Shown piece after piece: positions 53,541 through 64,000 of a stretch of 64,000 nucleotides of DNA (position 1 is its first letter; every line of letters starts with the position of its first letter). This DNA comes from Ypsolopha sequella (lineage: Eukaryota; Arthropoda; Insecta; Lepidoptera; Ypsolophidae). Under the pieces are notes generated by a model. It had not been told where the DNA came from. It worked only from the letters and a program-made list of their open reading frames with translations, and did not search any database. The stretch is from NCBI GenBank assembly GCA_934047225.1, contig OW203991.1, positions 3,348,001-3,412,000 on the forward strand. Reading direction: 5' to 3'. The position numbers and the translations under genes were made by a program.

Positions 53541-55864
53541 TTAGTATCCGTAGCCTAACATCCAGTAGTCTGGATATCCAGCATCAATTATTTTTCTTCC
53601 TTAGTGTAAAGCTAGATAACGATTGCTCTTAACACCTTAATATTACGTTTTCTTTCGGATTAGAAGTTATTAAAACTTCCGTGAAATCTTAGTTTCTGGG
53701 ATCCTACAAACTAGTTTCGATATCCAAATTTAAATCCATTATTCTGTGAACAAATGCGTCGTTTAAGCTAAAGGAAAACAAAATCCTAAATAAGACGAAT
53801 TAGGCATAATTTTTGTGTTGATTTAATAAGTTCCTTAGTACCCAATACTCTACAGATATTATTGTGTTTTATACCATATTTTTCTTACTTCAGTTTTGTT
53901 ATTTTTAGTTTATTTAAAGTTAAATTATACAGTTTCTTTATCCAGATTTACCTCTTTTTTTGCCTGTCACCAGGCTTGCCTGGTGGCAGTCCAAATTTAG
54001 GTCGAACCGACGAAATTACGTTCGTGATTATGAAGTAGCTAAAACATAATTTTTTAAAAAAGAAACGCTACAATATATATACATAGGTTTTAAGGGAGAA
54101 AAAGGAACAATAATGGTGACTGTCCGTCGTCGGTTCATCCATCCGCCTGCATATATGTCACAGCCTTACTTTTGTGCCGTTTTAGCTAAATAATAATAAA
54201 AAAAAATATTTCTTTATTGAGGTCACGAAAACCCATTGTAAAAACACATGAAAATACATTAAAAATACACATTTTAAATAAAAAAAAAAAAATTAATAAA
54301 AGAAATAAAAAAATAGGATAAGATTATTTAGAAAGAAAGAAAGAAGAAAGAAAAGGCGTTTATTTTGAAAGCTACACCATTACAAAAAAAAAACAAATAA
54401 TCTAAACAATAAACTATTATACAGCCTGAGGTAGTTTATAAGATGCAGCCAACAAAAAGGTCTCTGACTCAGCAAAATGCCACAGCAGAACTGTGACGCT
54501 GATCTTCCGTCAGGGGCCGCGAGTTGCGACACATGCGATGTAACAAAATTTATTTATGAAACTAAAATTTTCTCTGTGTGACATAAGAAAATTTACTAAA
54601 AGAAAATTATTATACTAAATTAATTATTATTTTTATTAGGTAAGCAAAGTTTGGCAATCGAATGCTTCAACATAGGATTGTCAAATTTACCAGAAAATGT
54701 CCTCAGGATGTCGCTGTCAAGATAAGTTCAAAAAATCTTAAAAAAAACTACAAAAATATATATTTTGTCGAGTCTCCTCCCCTTAACTAATAGATTAAGG
54801 CGTTGAATTACAAAACTTGATTATTTTTTGTTAGCTTTCGCTAAACATCAAGCTCTGTCTATTCCGGAAGATGTTCAGAAAACAGGGGCGTTTAGGGGTA
54901 GGGGGGGGGCGTTTAATGGCCAGCAATGGTCTAACCCAGCCAGCAATAGCGATACAAGCGATACCTAAAAACATTGTATTAAATAATTCTACTTGCATTT
55001 ATTAAGGACCAACCTAACATGACACTTATGATGTATTAAACTCAATGTATCTAAAGGGTCTATTTAAGTTTGTCAGTTATAGCTTCCTTAATAATTAAAT
55101 ATTTGTAATTTTCAGATTTATAAGTCAACTGGAAGCCTGATTTTTTACAGCACCATGGCGCCGTAGACTTCTGTACAAGGTATCATTTTCAACTAGATAT
55201 TTATATCATACGGGGCCCGAGCAAAAGGGTATGGACAGACAGACAGACAGACATACAGACAAACAAACACAACGAAGTGATTGAATGAGGGTTCTGTTTT
55301 TTCATTTTACCCTAACCCCCTGACCCCCGTCCTCTCAAACAGACTCCTGCGGCCGCCCCTGTTCCCCACGTTATTGAATAAAGGAAAATAAAGATATTAT
55401 TACTTAGAAGAATTAGATGAATGGCCGAGGAGACAGCTACATACTCGTAGGTAGAATATACCACCAACAAACAACTTCTTTCCTGGCCCTTTTACGAATT
55501 GAGTTAGGTATTTATTTTATTACATTTGGTGGATTCAGAATTTCAGAATACGACTTCAAAAGAAGAGGTTCTATATAGGGTAGTACACAGTTTCGATGTA
55601 CATGTACGTTGGCCACTCAGAAAATTTTGCGAAAGTAAAAAAAATGTTTTACGGTGTATGGTTTTCAATGAAATCTATCCAAAGTTTCATGCGTCTAAAT
55701 CAATTTTCGAAACACTTTTTCCAGTCCACCTCAGAAATTATTCAAAATATTTCCAAAACAAAAGTGAGAAAATTAAAAAATATTAGCCTAAAAATACAAT
55801 ATGGGTATTAAACTGTAAATATTAAAAAGTTGATTGTAAAAATATATACTTTTAGTATATACTG
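53541..55864. other. Long AT-rich region, nothing firm
   Basis: Contains simple A- and T-rich runs, a GACA repeat near 55235-55260 and retrotransposon-like 3' ends near 54200 and 54400-54540. No supported gene. Confidence 0.4.
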
Positions 55865-55914
55865 ACTTGTACTTATCCACATATTATGTGGATAACATGT
55901 GGATAAGTACAAGT
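55865..55914. repeat. Hairpin with 18-bp arms
   Basis: ACTTGTACTTATCCACAT at 55865-55882 is exactly inverted at 55897-55914; the 14-nt loop repeats TGTGGATAA. Confidence 0.65.
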
Positions 55915-56229
55915 GTTTTTTTAAACAATGTTTTATAAATTCCACCAAGTGCCAACAATCACTAGCATCTACTATATAAAAAAGAAGTAAAATAAATGAA
56001 AAAAATATTTTATAAAAATACAATATGGGTATCAAATTGTAGGTATTAATAAGTTAATTGTAAAAATATATACTTTTAATATATTTACTGACACTGGTTT
56101 CGAGAAATCTTTAAAAAACCCCAAAAATATGTATGTGCCCTCCCCTTATCTCCAAAACTGGTGGACCAAAAAATATGAAAAAAAATCATGGTAATATGTG
56201 TTTACGTAAAAATTACAGGAAAAATAAAG

Positions 56230-56400
56230 CGGTCGAGAAATTCACGAAAATACAATACAAATACAAAAAATACAAAAATCTTTATTTATCATTCAAAGCG
56301 GTTTAACATAGCTGGGTTGGAGACTCCTTTTAAGTACGTAAATACTTGTATTAGGAGACCCCGCTCTTACACACAGTTTTTAGTTTTTATATAAAGATAA
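56230..56400 (-). repeat. Retrotransposon 3' end with (ATACAA)n-like tail
   Basis: ATACAATACAAATACAAAAA followed by TCTTTATTTATCATTC, read in reverse, has the form of a LINE 3' terminus. Confidence 0.4.
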
Positions 56401-56458
56401 CAATGACAAGTAAAGATACTTAACTTAAAAGTAATTTAACTTATTCTATTACTTTGTA

Positions 56459-56640
56459 GTGAGTGTGAGGGTGCGTATGTAAGGGTGTGTGTGAGAGAGG
56501 GTGTGTGTGTGTGTGTGAGAGGGAGAGGGTGTGTGTGTGTGTGAATATTAGTTATTTATATGTATACTAAATAACAATAAACGATAATTATTTAAACTCT
56601 TCTTTCCTTCTTTCTTTATATATATATATATATATTTCAA
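56459..56640. repeat. (GT)n/(GA)n and (TA)n microsatellites
   Basis: GTGTGTGTGTGTGTGAGAG-type runs at 56480-56545 and a (TA)n run at 56617-56634. Confidence 0.85.
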
Positions 56641-56787
56641 TATTAATACAAATTCTAATTTGATTGATATTTACCTAACCCACTGTTCCACTTGTACATA
56701 TCAGAAGCTTCTCTACATCCTCATAAATTAATGGTTTAATCCACTCCGTAACAGTACTTTTACAATTAAACGTGTTCATAGACTATA

Positions 56788-57772
56788 CAGGATGGAAAAA
56801 ATTTAAGGGCCCTGGAGGGGAACTACCTTAAATCCTTTAGTTAGCTCATTTTGCTGAAAAGAAACATTCCTTTATTTTTTAAAAGAAACAAAACTGCATT
56901 CAAAGATCTTCTAAAATTCGCTTGTCTCACCCGGGAATCAAACCAACTAAAAACTAAAAAATAAACCCTCGCTATTTTATTATACGAATTGGTAGGAATA
57001 TCGTTCAGGATAAAATTTGTCTAATAAATATTTGGTCTTTGAAATAAAAAAAAGTGAAAACAAGCTTCTAATAAATAAAATTGTTCTTGATACGCCATTA
57101 TTACACAATGACAGCACGGAACGAAAGCAAAACAAAACTAAATTTGAAATTCGAACGAATCGTTTAATCGATTTTAAAAATGTTGAAAGTTATCATTCGA
57201 ATTTTAAATTTGTTGCACCGCGTTTCAAAAAAAATAGTTTCCCTTTTTAAACTTTTCGTCAGTACGCCTAGTGCAAGAAGGAATTGTGCTGTGCATAGAT
57301 TTATAACGATTTTCTTATCGAAGTCTTCAACAAGGTACTTAAGGTAAATAACATTAGCAAGCTTGTACTTCATACGATGTCTTTGGATGTTAGAGAGATA
57401 AGAAAATTAAAACGTGTCATTTACTTGTTACAAGTGAACAGTATTTTATTAGGTATTGTTAACAAAGAACTTGTAATAAATATTCAATTTCATGGGTATC
57501 TCGTACAACAGATGAGTGTACGACCAAATGTTTATTAGACACATTTTATCCTGAACAATGATCCTACCGATTCGTATAATAAAATAGCGAGGGTTTATTT
57601 TTTTTATTTTTAGTTGGTTCGATTCTCGGGTGAGACAAGCGAATTCTAGAAGATCTTTGAATGCAGTTTTGTTTCTTTTAAAAAATAAAGGAATGTTTCC
57701 TTTCAGTAAAATGAGCTAACTAAAGGATTTAAGGTAGTTCTCCTCCAGGGCCTATTCATTTTTTCCACCCTG
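56788..57772. mobile_element. Long-TIR element, 985 bp, with TA flanks
   Basis: Arms of about 245 bp (56788-57037 and 57532-57772) are inverted copies; outer ends CAGGATGGAAAAAATTT and CAGGGTGGAAAAAATG. TA flanks both ends (56786-56787 and 57773-57774), as in Tc1/mariner. The central ~490 bp has no transposase. Confidence 0.8.
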
Positions 57773-57852
57773 TATATCTAGTTTTTTATTTAGGGAATTG
57801 TATAAGTACGTATAAGTACGAAAAAAAAATGACAAAATTAAATTTATCATCC

Positions 57853-57905
57853 ACAATACGGAACCCTTGGTACGCAAGTCTGACTCGCACTTGGCCGGTT
57901 TTTTT
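57853..57905 (-). repeat. GGTTCCG dispersed repeat, end fragment
   Basis: TACGGAACCCTTGGTACGC to CACTTGGCCGG. Confidence 0.55.
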
Positions 57906-58689
57906 ATTGTCAAACTTGACCCTCTGATTAATATTCCAGAAAAAATTCTATGCGCGCCACTGCCTTACAGCCCGTTTTTTTTCCTATAACTATAAAACCA
58001 AGCAGGTGAGGTATATCCTCAATAAAATTAGGGATTAATTATTTATTAATCTTATATTCCACGTTGATGTGCCCATTATCGTAAATATGTCAAGAAAAAC
58101 AATAAAATATCGAAATCATTTTCAAAGTTAATTATGTACACAAACAAATCGTGATGGGGTTATGGCGTTTCGAAAAAGTATAAATATTAATTATTTATTT
58201 TGTTGAATGGGATTACAATTTATTGTTTAACTTTATTTAGGTCACAGCTGTTTGTTTTCAACCAACTTCAAAGGAGGAGGTTCCTGAGTCGAAATTTGTT
58301 AATGATACACGTTCCGTAATAGGTTGTAATTAGAGATGGATAAGTAATTAATTATATCTATTTAGACGTTAATTACATTACTAAAATGGTCATCATTAAT
58401 ATTAGTCAGTTAAGTTGTGGGCAATTTATATACATTTTATTGTTGGGTAAAATCTTTGGGACTTTGAAACTTATTGAAGGAGCTTTCCTAGGACATAAGG
58501 TAAATACAAATTATCGTAACTCTTTGTTCTAGATTCTAGAGTCTAAAGGACGAATGTCAATAAAATTTATGACACACATATACTCACGCCTGTCTCCCAT
58601 AGGGTAGGCGGACACTACGGTTTTCCATCTTATTATGTTGTTATTTAAGTTATTATTTAAGTTGTTTCGGAAACGAAGATATCCGTCAG
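57906..58689. other. Non-coding region
   Basis: A short LINE 3' fragment (ACTCACGCCTGTCTCCCAT, minus) lies at 58575-58625. Nothing else recognised. Confidence 0.4.
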
Positions 58690-58968
58690 AGGTGACCGAC
58701 AAAGCCTGCCGAATCAGTAAGTCGAAGTGGCATTGGACTGGCCATATATGTCGCCGACGTGATAACCGTTGGGGCCGTAAGGCATTCCAATGGAGACCAC
58801 GTACAGCAAAGCGCAGCGTAAGCCGCCCTCGTGCCCGCTGGACTGACGATCTGAAGGACGTTGCGGGTGGCGGCTGGATGAGGATGACTGAGGACGGCCA
58901 AGAGTGGCGTAATATTGGGGAGGCCTATGTCCAGCAGTGGACGAATACTGGCTGATGGATGGATGGAT
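58690..58968 (+). pseudogene. RTE-type LINE ORF2 C-terminus sharing the SINE tail
   Basis: The frame reads SKWHWTGHICRRRDNRWG, then RPRARWTDDLKDVAGGGW and EEWRN-like EWRNIGEAYVQQWTNTG with a stop, the usual end of an RTE-clade ORF2. It is followed by GGCTGATGGATGGATGG. The stretch TATGTCCAGCAGTGGACGAA and the tail are the same as in the eight SINE copies. 5'-truncated. Confidence 0.8.
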
Positions 58969-59669
58969 TTAAGTTGTCCTCTTTGCTTTAGGGCCAAAAG
59001 CACTCAGCTTTTTCAACGGAATCATACAACATCGGTTAAGAAATTTGTATGTACTGTAGTATGCACACAGTCTACTCGGGATCTAGTAGGAATTTTGCTA
59101 AATCATACTACTTTGTTTTCACTTTGACTTCTTGTATTACTTGTTTTTTCATATTATCCACCCTAATTATCACACATACATTAAGGGAGGGGAGCTCTGA
59201 ATCTCGTAGAGTACTCACTTGTCGTATTTCGTCAAAACTCTAGAAGGAATATTTATTTATGGAGAGCCACCTTCACATCGATGGGACTCTCTAAGGAATC
59301 TTGCTCGTGTTTTGACTGAAAGATCTTTTATACTGGATCTGTATTTATTTTTGGAAAACACGAAATAATTCAGTCAATGCAACGTATGTCGATCCATAAA
59401 GGTTATCGATTGCCAACTAAACACGAACAAATAGTCCTTTAACCTACCTATAAAACCCAGCCTTACCTAAACCTAACATATTGCCTAGCTATATGTTACA
59501 GTACTACAAATCTAATCTGTAATTTGTTAAATAAAAATATTTTTATTTACTACGATTTACACACAGCAATTAACATAAACCATCAATAATGAAGAAAGGA
59601 GGAAGTAAGGTTACAGGAAATGGAGATCAGGCATATGGCTCAAAAGATTTTTCACTTTTATTTTTTTAT
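58969..59669. other. Non-coding region
   Basis: Nothing recognised on either strand. Confidence 0.4.
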
Positions 59670-60480
59670 TTTGACATACATACATACATATACTCACGCC
59701 TGTCTCCCAGAGAGGTAGGCAGAGACTACAGATTTCCATCTGCTACGATCCAGACACACCTCTTTCGTCTCTTCCACATCCATCAATCAAGTCATACAAG
59801 CTCTTCTATTCCGGGTACTTTCGATATGACCCTTCTTCAGTATGTCGCCAATTTGGTCAGCCTTAGTCCTTCTAGGGCGGCCTGGTCGAGATGTACCTTC
59901 CACTTGCGCAACATAACTCTCTTGGTCACTCTACGAAAAAAATACGGGTGTTTCTTTCTTTTCTGTGTATTTTCATGTATTTCATTTTTCTGTGTATTAT
60001 ACACTGAAAGTTTTAATAAATTTCTGGTATATGCATTTTGACTATATTATCTAGGGTTTTGAAATTGGAAAACATGTTTGGATAAATTTTCCTCGATAAA
60101 AATAATAAAATTGTTGAAATGAGATCTTCAAACACACTTTTTCTCCTCGTTTGACGAATAGGAACCACATACAGAACTCAAACATATTTTATTAGGTGTG
60201 TTTCAACAATATCTAGAGATTTGATATTTGAAATTTTGCTAGCAATTTTAGTTTTTTTAATAAAAATATAAAACCAACTTTTTTCCCTTTTGCCCTGAAC
60301 CCGCCCCTCTCGCACTGCGCGATTTTTCGCTTGGAGTGACAGTGACAAAAATAAAATTCGCATAGCCTCTCCACATTTCCAAACCACCGAAGCATTCCTT
60401 TTGCTATTCCAGTCACTACATCTTCTTTCAGGCCGCAACGATCCCGTATGTCGATATTTTACACTCTTTCATTCATTTTG
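59670..60480 (-). pseudogene. RTE-type LINE ORF2 tail, interrupted by ~420 bp
   Basis: Minus-strand reading from 60480 gives VDIRDRCGLKE-type IDIRDRCGLKEDVVTGIAK and GMLRWFGNVERL (to about 60365). The continuation, with AQVEGTSRPGRPRRTKAD and DRSRWKSVVSAYLSGRQA, is at 59935-59690 and ends in a (TATG)n tail. The part between (about 59942-60364) carries CTCTCGCACTGCGCGATTTT and resembles family E. Confidence 0.7.
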
Positions 60481-61214
60481 ATATCTCTGAATACCCAGAA
60501 AGCTTTGGCTACTATAAGGTTTATTCAAAAGAGTATAGCAAACCAAACACAAAGCGCACAGAAAAATAGCTACTTACACTCGATGCACAAACCCGACTCA
60601 CTCTTGACTGGCTTGTCAATATGGTTTCTAAGCGGAGTAGTAAAATATGTAAATATTGGACCGGTATACCTGTTGCGATCGACTTAATGACAACTTCGAG
60701 GAGCTTGTCTGATGGAAGTCAATTCGCTAACATCATGCCGGCCACCGGCACCGTCGCCACTTACAGCAACTATATGCAAATACTATTCGACAGGTTTATA
60801 AAGCGATTGATTTTTAATATCCTTTCGAAATGTGAAAACTGAATAGCAGGCAGCTCAGTCGGTAGGATTCTCTATCAAAAGGGGTGCATATGCAACTACA
60901 TGTTTTTTTTTATATGGTGGCTTAAAATAAAGTTTAATTACCTACTTACGAGTTCTACTATATACTACTATTGTACTTCGTTGTATGTTGTACATTGACA
61001 CAGTTTTTTTGGGCGGGCGCACTTCAGTTTTTGTCTTATCAACTAAGAGCCAAGCGTATGTCCATAGTGAATAAAAAAAAATTAAAGTTAAACACTATAA
61101 CAGAACTAAATAGTAACTAAACCTAGTAAACCTAAAGTAAACAGAGTTACCAAGTATAGTTGACTATTTTTGAAGATCACGAAGTTGTGCAGCCGTGCAA
61201 CCACTTGTCAAGAC
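60481..61214. other. Unassigned region with an exon-like patch
   Basis: 60560-60790 is GC-richer. The minus strand reads LPSDKLLEVVIKSIATGIPV and LHILLLRLETILTSQSRVSR up to a GTAAGT donor near 60575, but a TGA precedes it in frame. Not recognised; possibly a decayed exon. Confidence 0.25.
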
Positions 61215-61217
61215 CAG

Positions 61218-61682
61218 CCCCCTTATTCTGTATCTTTAGTTGCCAACTGAACGAGGTCCCTATCATCAAAAACATAGATAAATACTGAAGTTTCAAAATT
61301 TCCTTTAGTGGGTATTGAACTATTAACAATCTGTGTCGTCACTTCAAGTGCGCACATACCCTTAGACAATCGGAATTCGATAGTATATCTATGTTTTTGA
61401 TGATAGACACCCAGTCCAGCCCCCCTATTCTGTATCTTTAGTTGCCAACTGCACGAGGTGCCTATCATCAAAAACATAGCTAAAAACTGAAATTTCAAAA
61501 TTGCCTTTAGTGGGTATTGAACTATTAACAATCTGTGTCGTCACTTCAAGTGCAATAATATCCTTAGGACATCGGAATTCGATAGTATATCTATGTTTTT
61601 GATGATAGACACCCAGTCCAGAAGGCAACTAGAGATACACAATAGGCCCGCAGAAGGCAAATAGAGATACATAATAGGCCCG
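61218..61682 (-). mobile_element. Family H MITE with a second copy inserted inside it
   Basis: Outer copy: 61218-61419 plus 61654-61682, together exactly 231 bp, flanked by CAG at 61215-61217 and 61683-61685. Inner copy: 61420-61650, also 231 bp, flanked by CAG at 61417-61419 and 61651-61653. Confidence 0.9.
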
Positions 61683-61685
61683 CAG

Positions 61686-61897
61686 GACGGCAATTCTGGC
61701 ACATGCGACAATTTGCAAAGGCAGAAATCGGGTGATTTTTAGAAGCTAATTGTACAGAAACGTATTCATAACATGTTTTAGATATCTTTTAAAAAGTTTT
61801 ACTTAGTAGAATTATCATCATAGGGCATTTATCACGCGATTAACAAAGTCGTATGAAACGAAAAACGTGTGAAAAATATTGCGAGAATAGCTGTCCA
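61686..61897. other. Short non-coding spacer
   Basis: Nothing recognised. Confidence 0.35.
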
Positions 61898-62430
61898 GGT
61901 CCTCTAAAAAAGCCGTTTTGCATGAATCACATTATAATTCTGTTCTAATACAGTCTCTTTTGCACGCGTGAAAAAACTCTGACTCTATCCTACTTTCAAA
62001 TAATTTTTCAATGCATGTGCTCGTAAAGGCCTACTTTTTATGCATCAAAACCGAACAAAAAGTCGATTATTTTGCCCTAGGGCTTTATTATTATTATTTT
62101 TTATTTATTTACAATGGTTGGCTAACCTGAAGACTTTCCTGTGTACCATAGATGTTATACTTTTTTTTCCCACTGTTTAACGGCTCTGGATACAGTCCTT
62201 TTGAGCCAAATTTGAGCCAAAGTTCACAAGATTATATTTGTTTTCATTTCCTCACACTATGCATTGAAAAACGTAGTATGATACAAGGGCGTAAAAGCAA
62301 TAAATTACTCGGTTACGTTTAAAACACTCGCTACGCTCGTGTTTTAAATCGTCCTCGTAATTTATTCCTTTGCGCCCTTGTAGCATAAACTACTATTATG
62401 ATTCACCCAAGTCGGCCTTTTTAGATCCCC
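61898..62430 (+). mobile_element. MITE family G split by a ~390-bp dispersed element
   Basis: Outer ends GGTCCTCTAAAAAAGCCG and CGGCCTTTTTAGATCCCC match 62771-62912. The insert at about 62007-62396 is the element also found at 13873-14262. The intact copy reads CAAATAATTTTATGATTC across the insertion point. Confidence 0.8.
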
Positions 62431-62439
62431 TGTCCTAAT

Positions 62440-62620
62440 ACCTGTTTTCCCTAAGGGTTGTCTCCACAGTAGTTTATCTCCATTCAACATTAGAGACAAC
62501 CCTGAAATCACGAAAAAGAACCAACTGTTCATACAAAATAAAAGTGATCTACTCTACCAAACTGTATGGAACAGCTGCTTGTTTTTGCGATTTCTGGGTT
62601 GTCTTAACTTTCGCATATCA
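62440..62620 (+). repeat. Dispersed ~180-bp element, copy 1
   Basis: Shares ATACCTGTTTTC, GAGACAACCCTGAAATCACG and TGGAACAGCTGCTTG-type blocks with 63598-63800 in the same orientation. Confidence 0.6.
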
Positions 62621-62770
62621 AAAATAAATCTGATAGCCAAATTCTGAAGACGTTCCAGTTTGTCGAGCAACTTTTCGGTGGCATCCAAGAACACAATTTC
62701 AGCATAGTCAAGAAGACGCAGAAGAAGAGATTGGGCTAGAGTAGTTCTAGGTGCAAAGGCAAGAAGTACT

Positions 62771-62912
62771 GGTCCTCTAAAAAGGCCGCTTTGGATGAAT
62801 TATATTATGATTCCGTTCTAATGCCGTCTCTTTTGCACGCGTGAAAAATCTCTGACTCCATCCTACTTTCAAATAATTTTATGATTCACCCAAGTCGGCC
62901 TTTTTAGGTCCC
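62771..62912 (+). mobile_element. MITE family G, intact 142-bp copy
   Basis: Inverted ends around TAAAAAGGCCG, with GAATCAT repeated near each end. Serves as the empty-site reference for 61898-62430. Confidence 0.75.
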
Positions 62913-63085
62913 CTGAACGCGCTTCAATGAGCGAGTGACATAATCTGATCCATGATCACGCCCAAGTTTTAAATAGGGAGTAGCTGACGTGCAAGAAATA
63001 TTACCCAAGAAGAAAAAAGGCGACTATCTTTATTTGTGCTCTGCGATTGCCAAGTCACTATATTTTATTATAGAAATAAAGATGA

Positions 63086-63372
63086 CTAATTCAAATTCAA
63101 ATTCAAATAGTTTATTTTGCAAAGCAGGTATAAATATACCTATATACACTTTTTACACGTCAAATTTAATCTAATATAAAAAATATATATGTATTAAAAT
63201 AATAAATATACATGAACTGAATTAATGGTTTATTTAATTTATGTAGCAATATATATACGATTAAAATGATAGGTAAAATATATATTATACAAGGTAAAAT
63301 CGAATCAACCGCCCGAACCCATACCAGAGACCCGGCCAGGGACCAGGAACAAGGTTCAATGATCACCAACAA
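63086..63372 (-). repeat. LINE 3' end with TTTGAAT tail
   Basis: Reverse counterpart of 2740-3050: (AATTCAAATTCAAAT) tail then TATTTTGCAAAGCAGG and CCAGGGACCAGGAACAAGG. Confidence 0.6.
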
Positions 63373-63597
63373 TTACCTAATATTGATATTAATACAGTCA
63401 CTAAATGTTGGTAGGTAAGTAATTAGGAAACTATTAATGATAAATTTGTTCAATAAGTGCTCCCATACTAATTAAAATGAAAAGGTGCTTCCGTACAAAC
63501 TAAAATAACAGACTTGGCTTTACATAAGATCTCACAACATTTTACGATGGAAGGATTGCGTTGTGAGACTTGACATTTTTGTACATTTTATGTTTTT
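63373..63597. other. Short non-coding spacer
   Basis: Nothing recognised. Confidence 0.35.
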
Positions 63598-63800
63598 GAT
63601 GGGATACCTGTTTTCACTAAGGGTTGTGACTTGTACTCCACAGTAGTTTATTGTCTCCACTCCACAGTGGAGACTGGAGACAACCCTGAAATCACGAAAA
63701 AGAACCAACTGCTCATATAAAATAAAAGCGATCTACTCTACCAAACTGTACGGAACAGCTGCTTGTTTTTGCGATTTCTCGGTTGTCTTATAATTAAAAG
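63598..63800 (+). repeat. Dispersed ~180-bp element, copy 2
   Basis: Second copy of 62440-62620, with an extra TCTCCACTCCACAGTGGAGA palindrome. Confidence 0.6.
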
Positions 63801-64000
63801 ATAAACTTTATCAGCAGTTTTCGTTTGCAAATTCACCCTGTAAACTTTGGCTCATTGTAATTCTAGACTGGAAGCTAACTAACGAAATGGTCAGTAGCCT
63901 AAGCATGACAACATCTCCGTATAGTTGCGTTTCAAACTACATCAAAATCGTATGAAATCTGGGAAACCGCTCCAAGCGGACAGTAGCGGAACTAACAGCT

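Noticed and set aside
53147..53632. 161-codon plus-strand frame
   Set aside because: It opens on TTG, is low-complexity and Phe-rich at the start, and competes with a more exon-like frame in the same segment.

Overview
The window looks like AT-rich, gene-poor nuclear DNA of a moth or butterfly. The evidence is spliced GT-AG genes, arthropod TATA + TCAGT core promoters, and repeat families I recognise from lepidopteran genomes: GGTTCCGTACCC-type dispersed repeats, a Helitron-like element with TCACTACATAG and CTAG ends, TTAA-flanked MITEs, tRNA-derived SINEs and RTE/Jockey LINEs. No bacterial, plasmid or phage feature is present.

The host genes are few. (1) At 15-3791 on the minus strand are the first five exons of a Sidestep-family immunoglobulin-domain adhesion receptor; it runs off the left edge. 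(2) At 19134-19712 and 22034-22591 on the plus strand are two diverged tandem paralogues of an intronless, secreted, cysteine-containing protein that I do not recognise. Each has a TATA box about 31 bp upstream of a TCAGT initiator. (3) At 31030-31824 on the minus strand is a three-exon gene for a 126-residue protein that is essentially one THAP zinc-finger domain.

The most notable object is at 30240-33676. It is a 3437-bp DNA transposon with 40-bp terminal inverted repeats (39/40 identical) and a perfect 8-bp target duplication (ATTCCAGT), and it encloses the THAP gene. An 8-bp duplication plus a THAP protein suggests a P-superfamily element, or a derivative that has lost the transposase catalytic part.

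The rest is a layered record of transposition. A mariner (23145-24452) sits in a Helitron-like repeat whose unoccupied counterpart lies at 41470-41631. A 231-bp MITE with CAG target duplications occurs four times at exactly 231 bp. One copy is inserted inside another, and two occupy the same site of a host MITE in opposite orientation. Several families have TTAAGG ends, one with a verifiable empty site. A 26-bp x 30 minisatellite (38578-39357), open in three frames, lies inside a broken RTE-type LINE. At least eight copies of a roughly 340-bp SINE share a TGATGGATGGA tail with an RTE LINE fragment. All coordinates and alignments were read by eye, without database searches.
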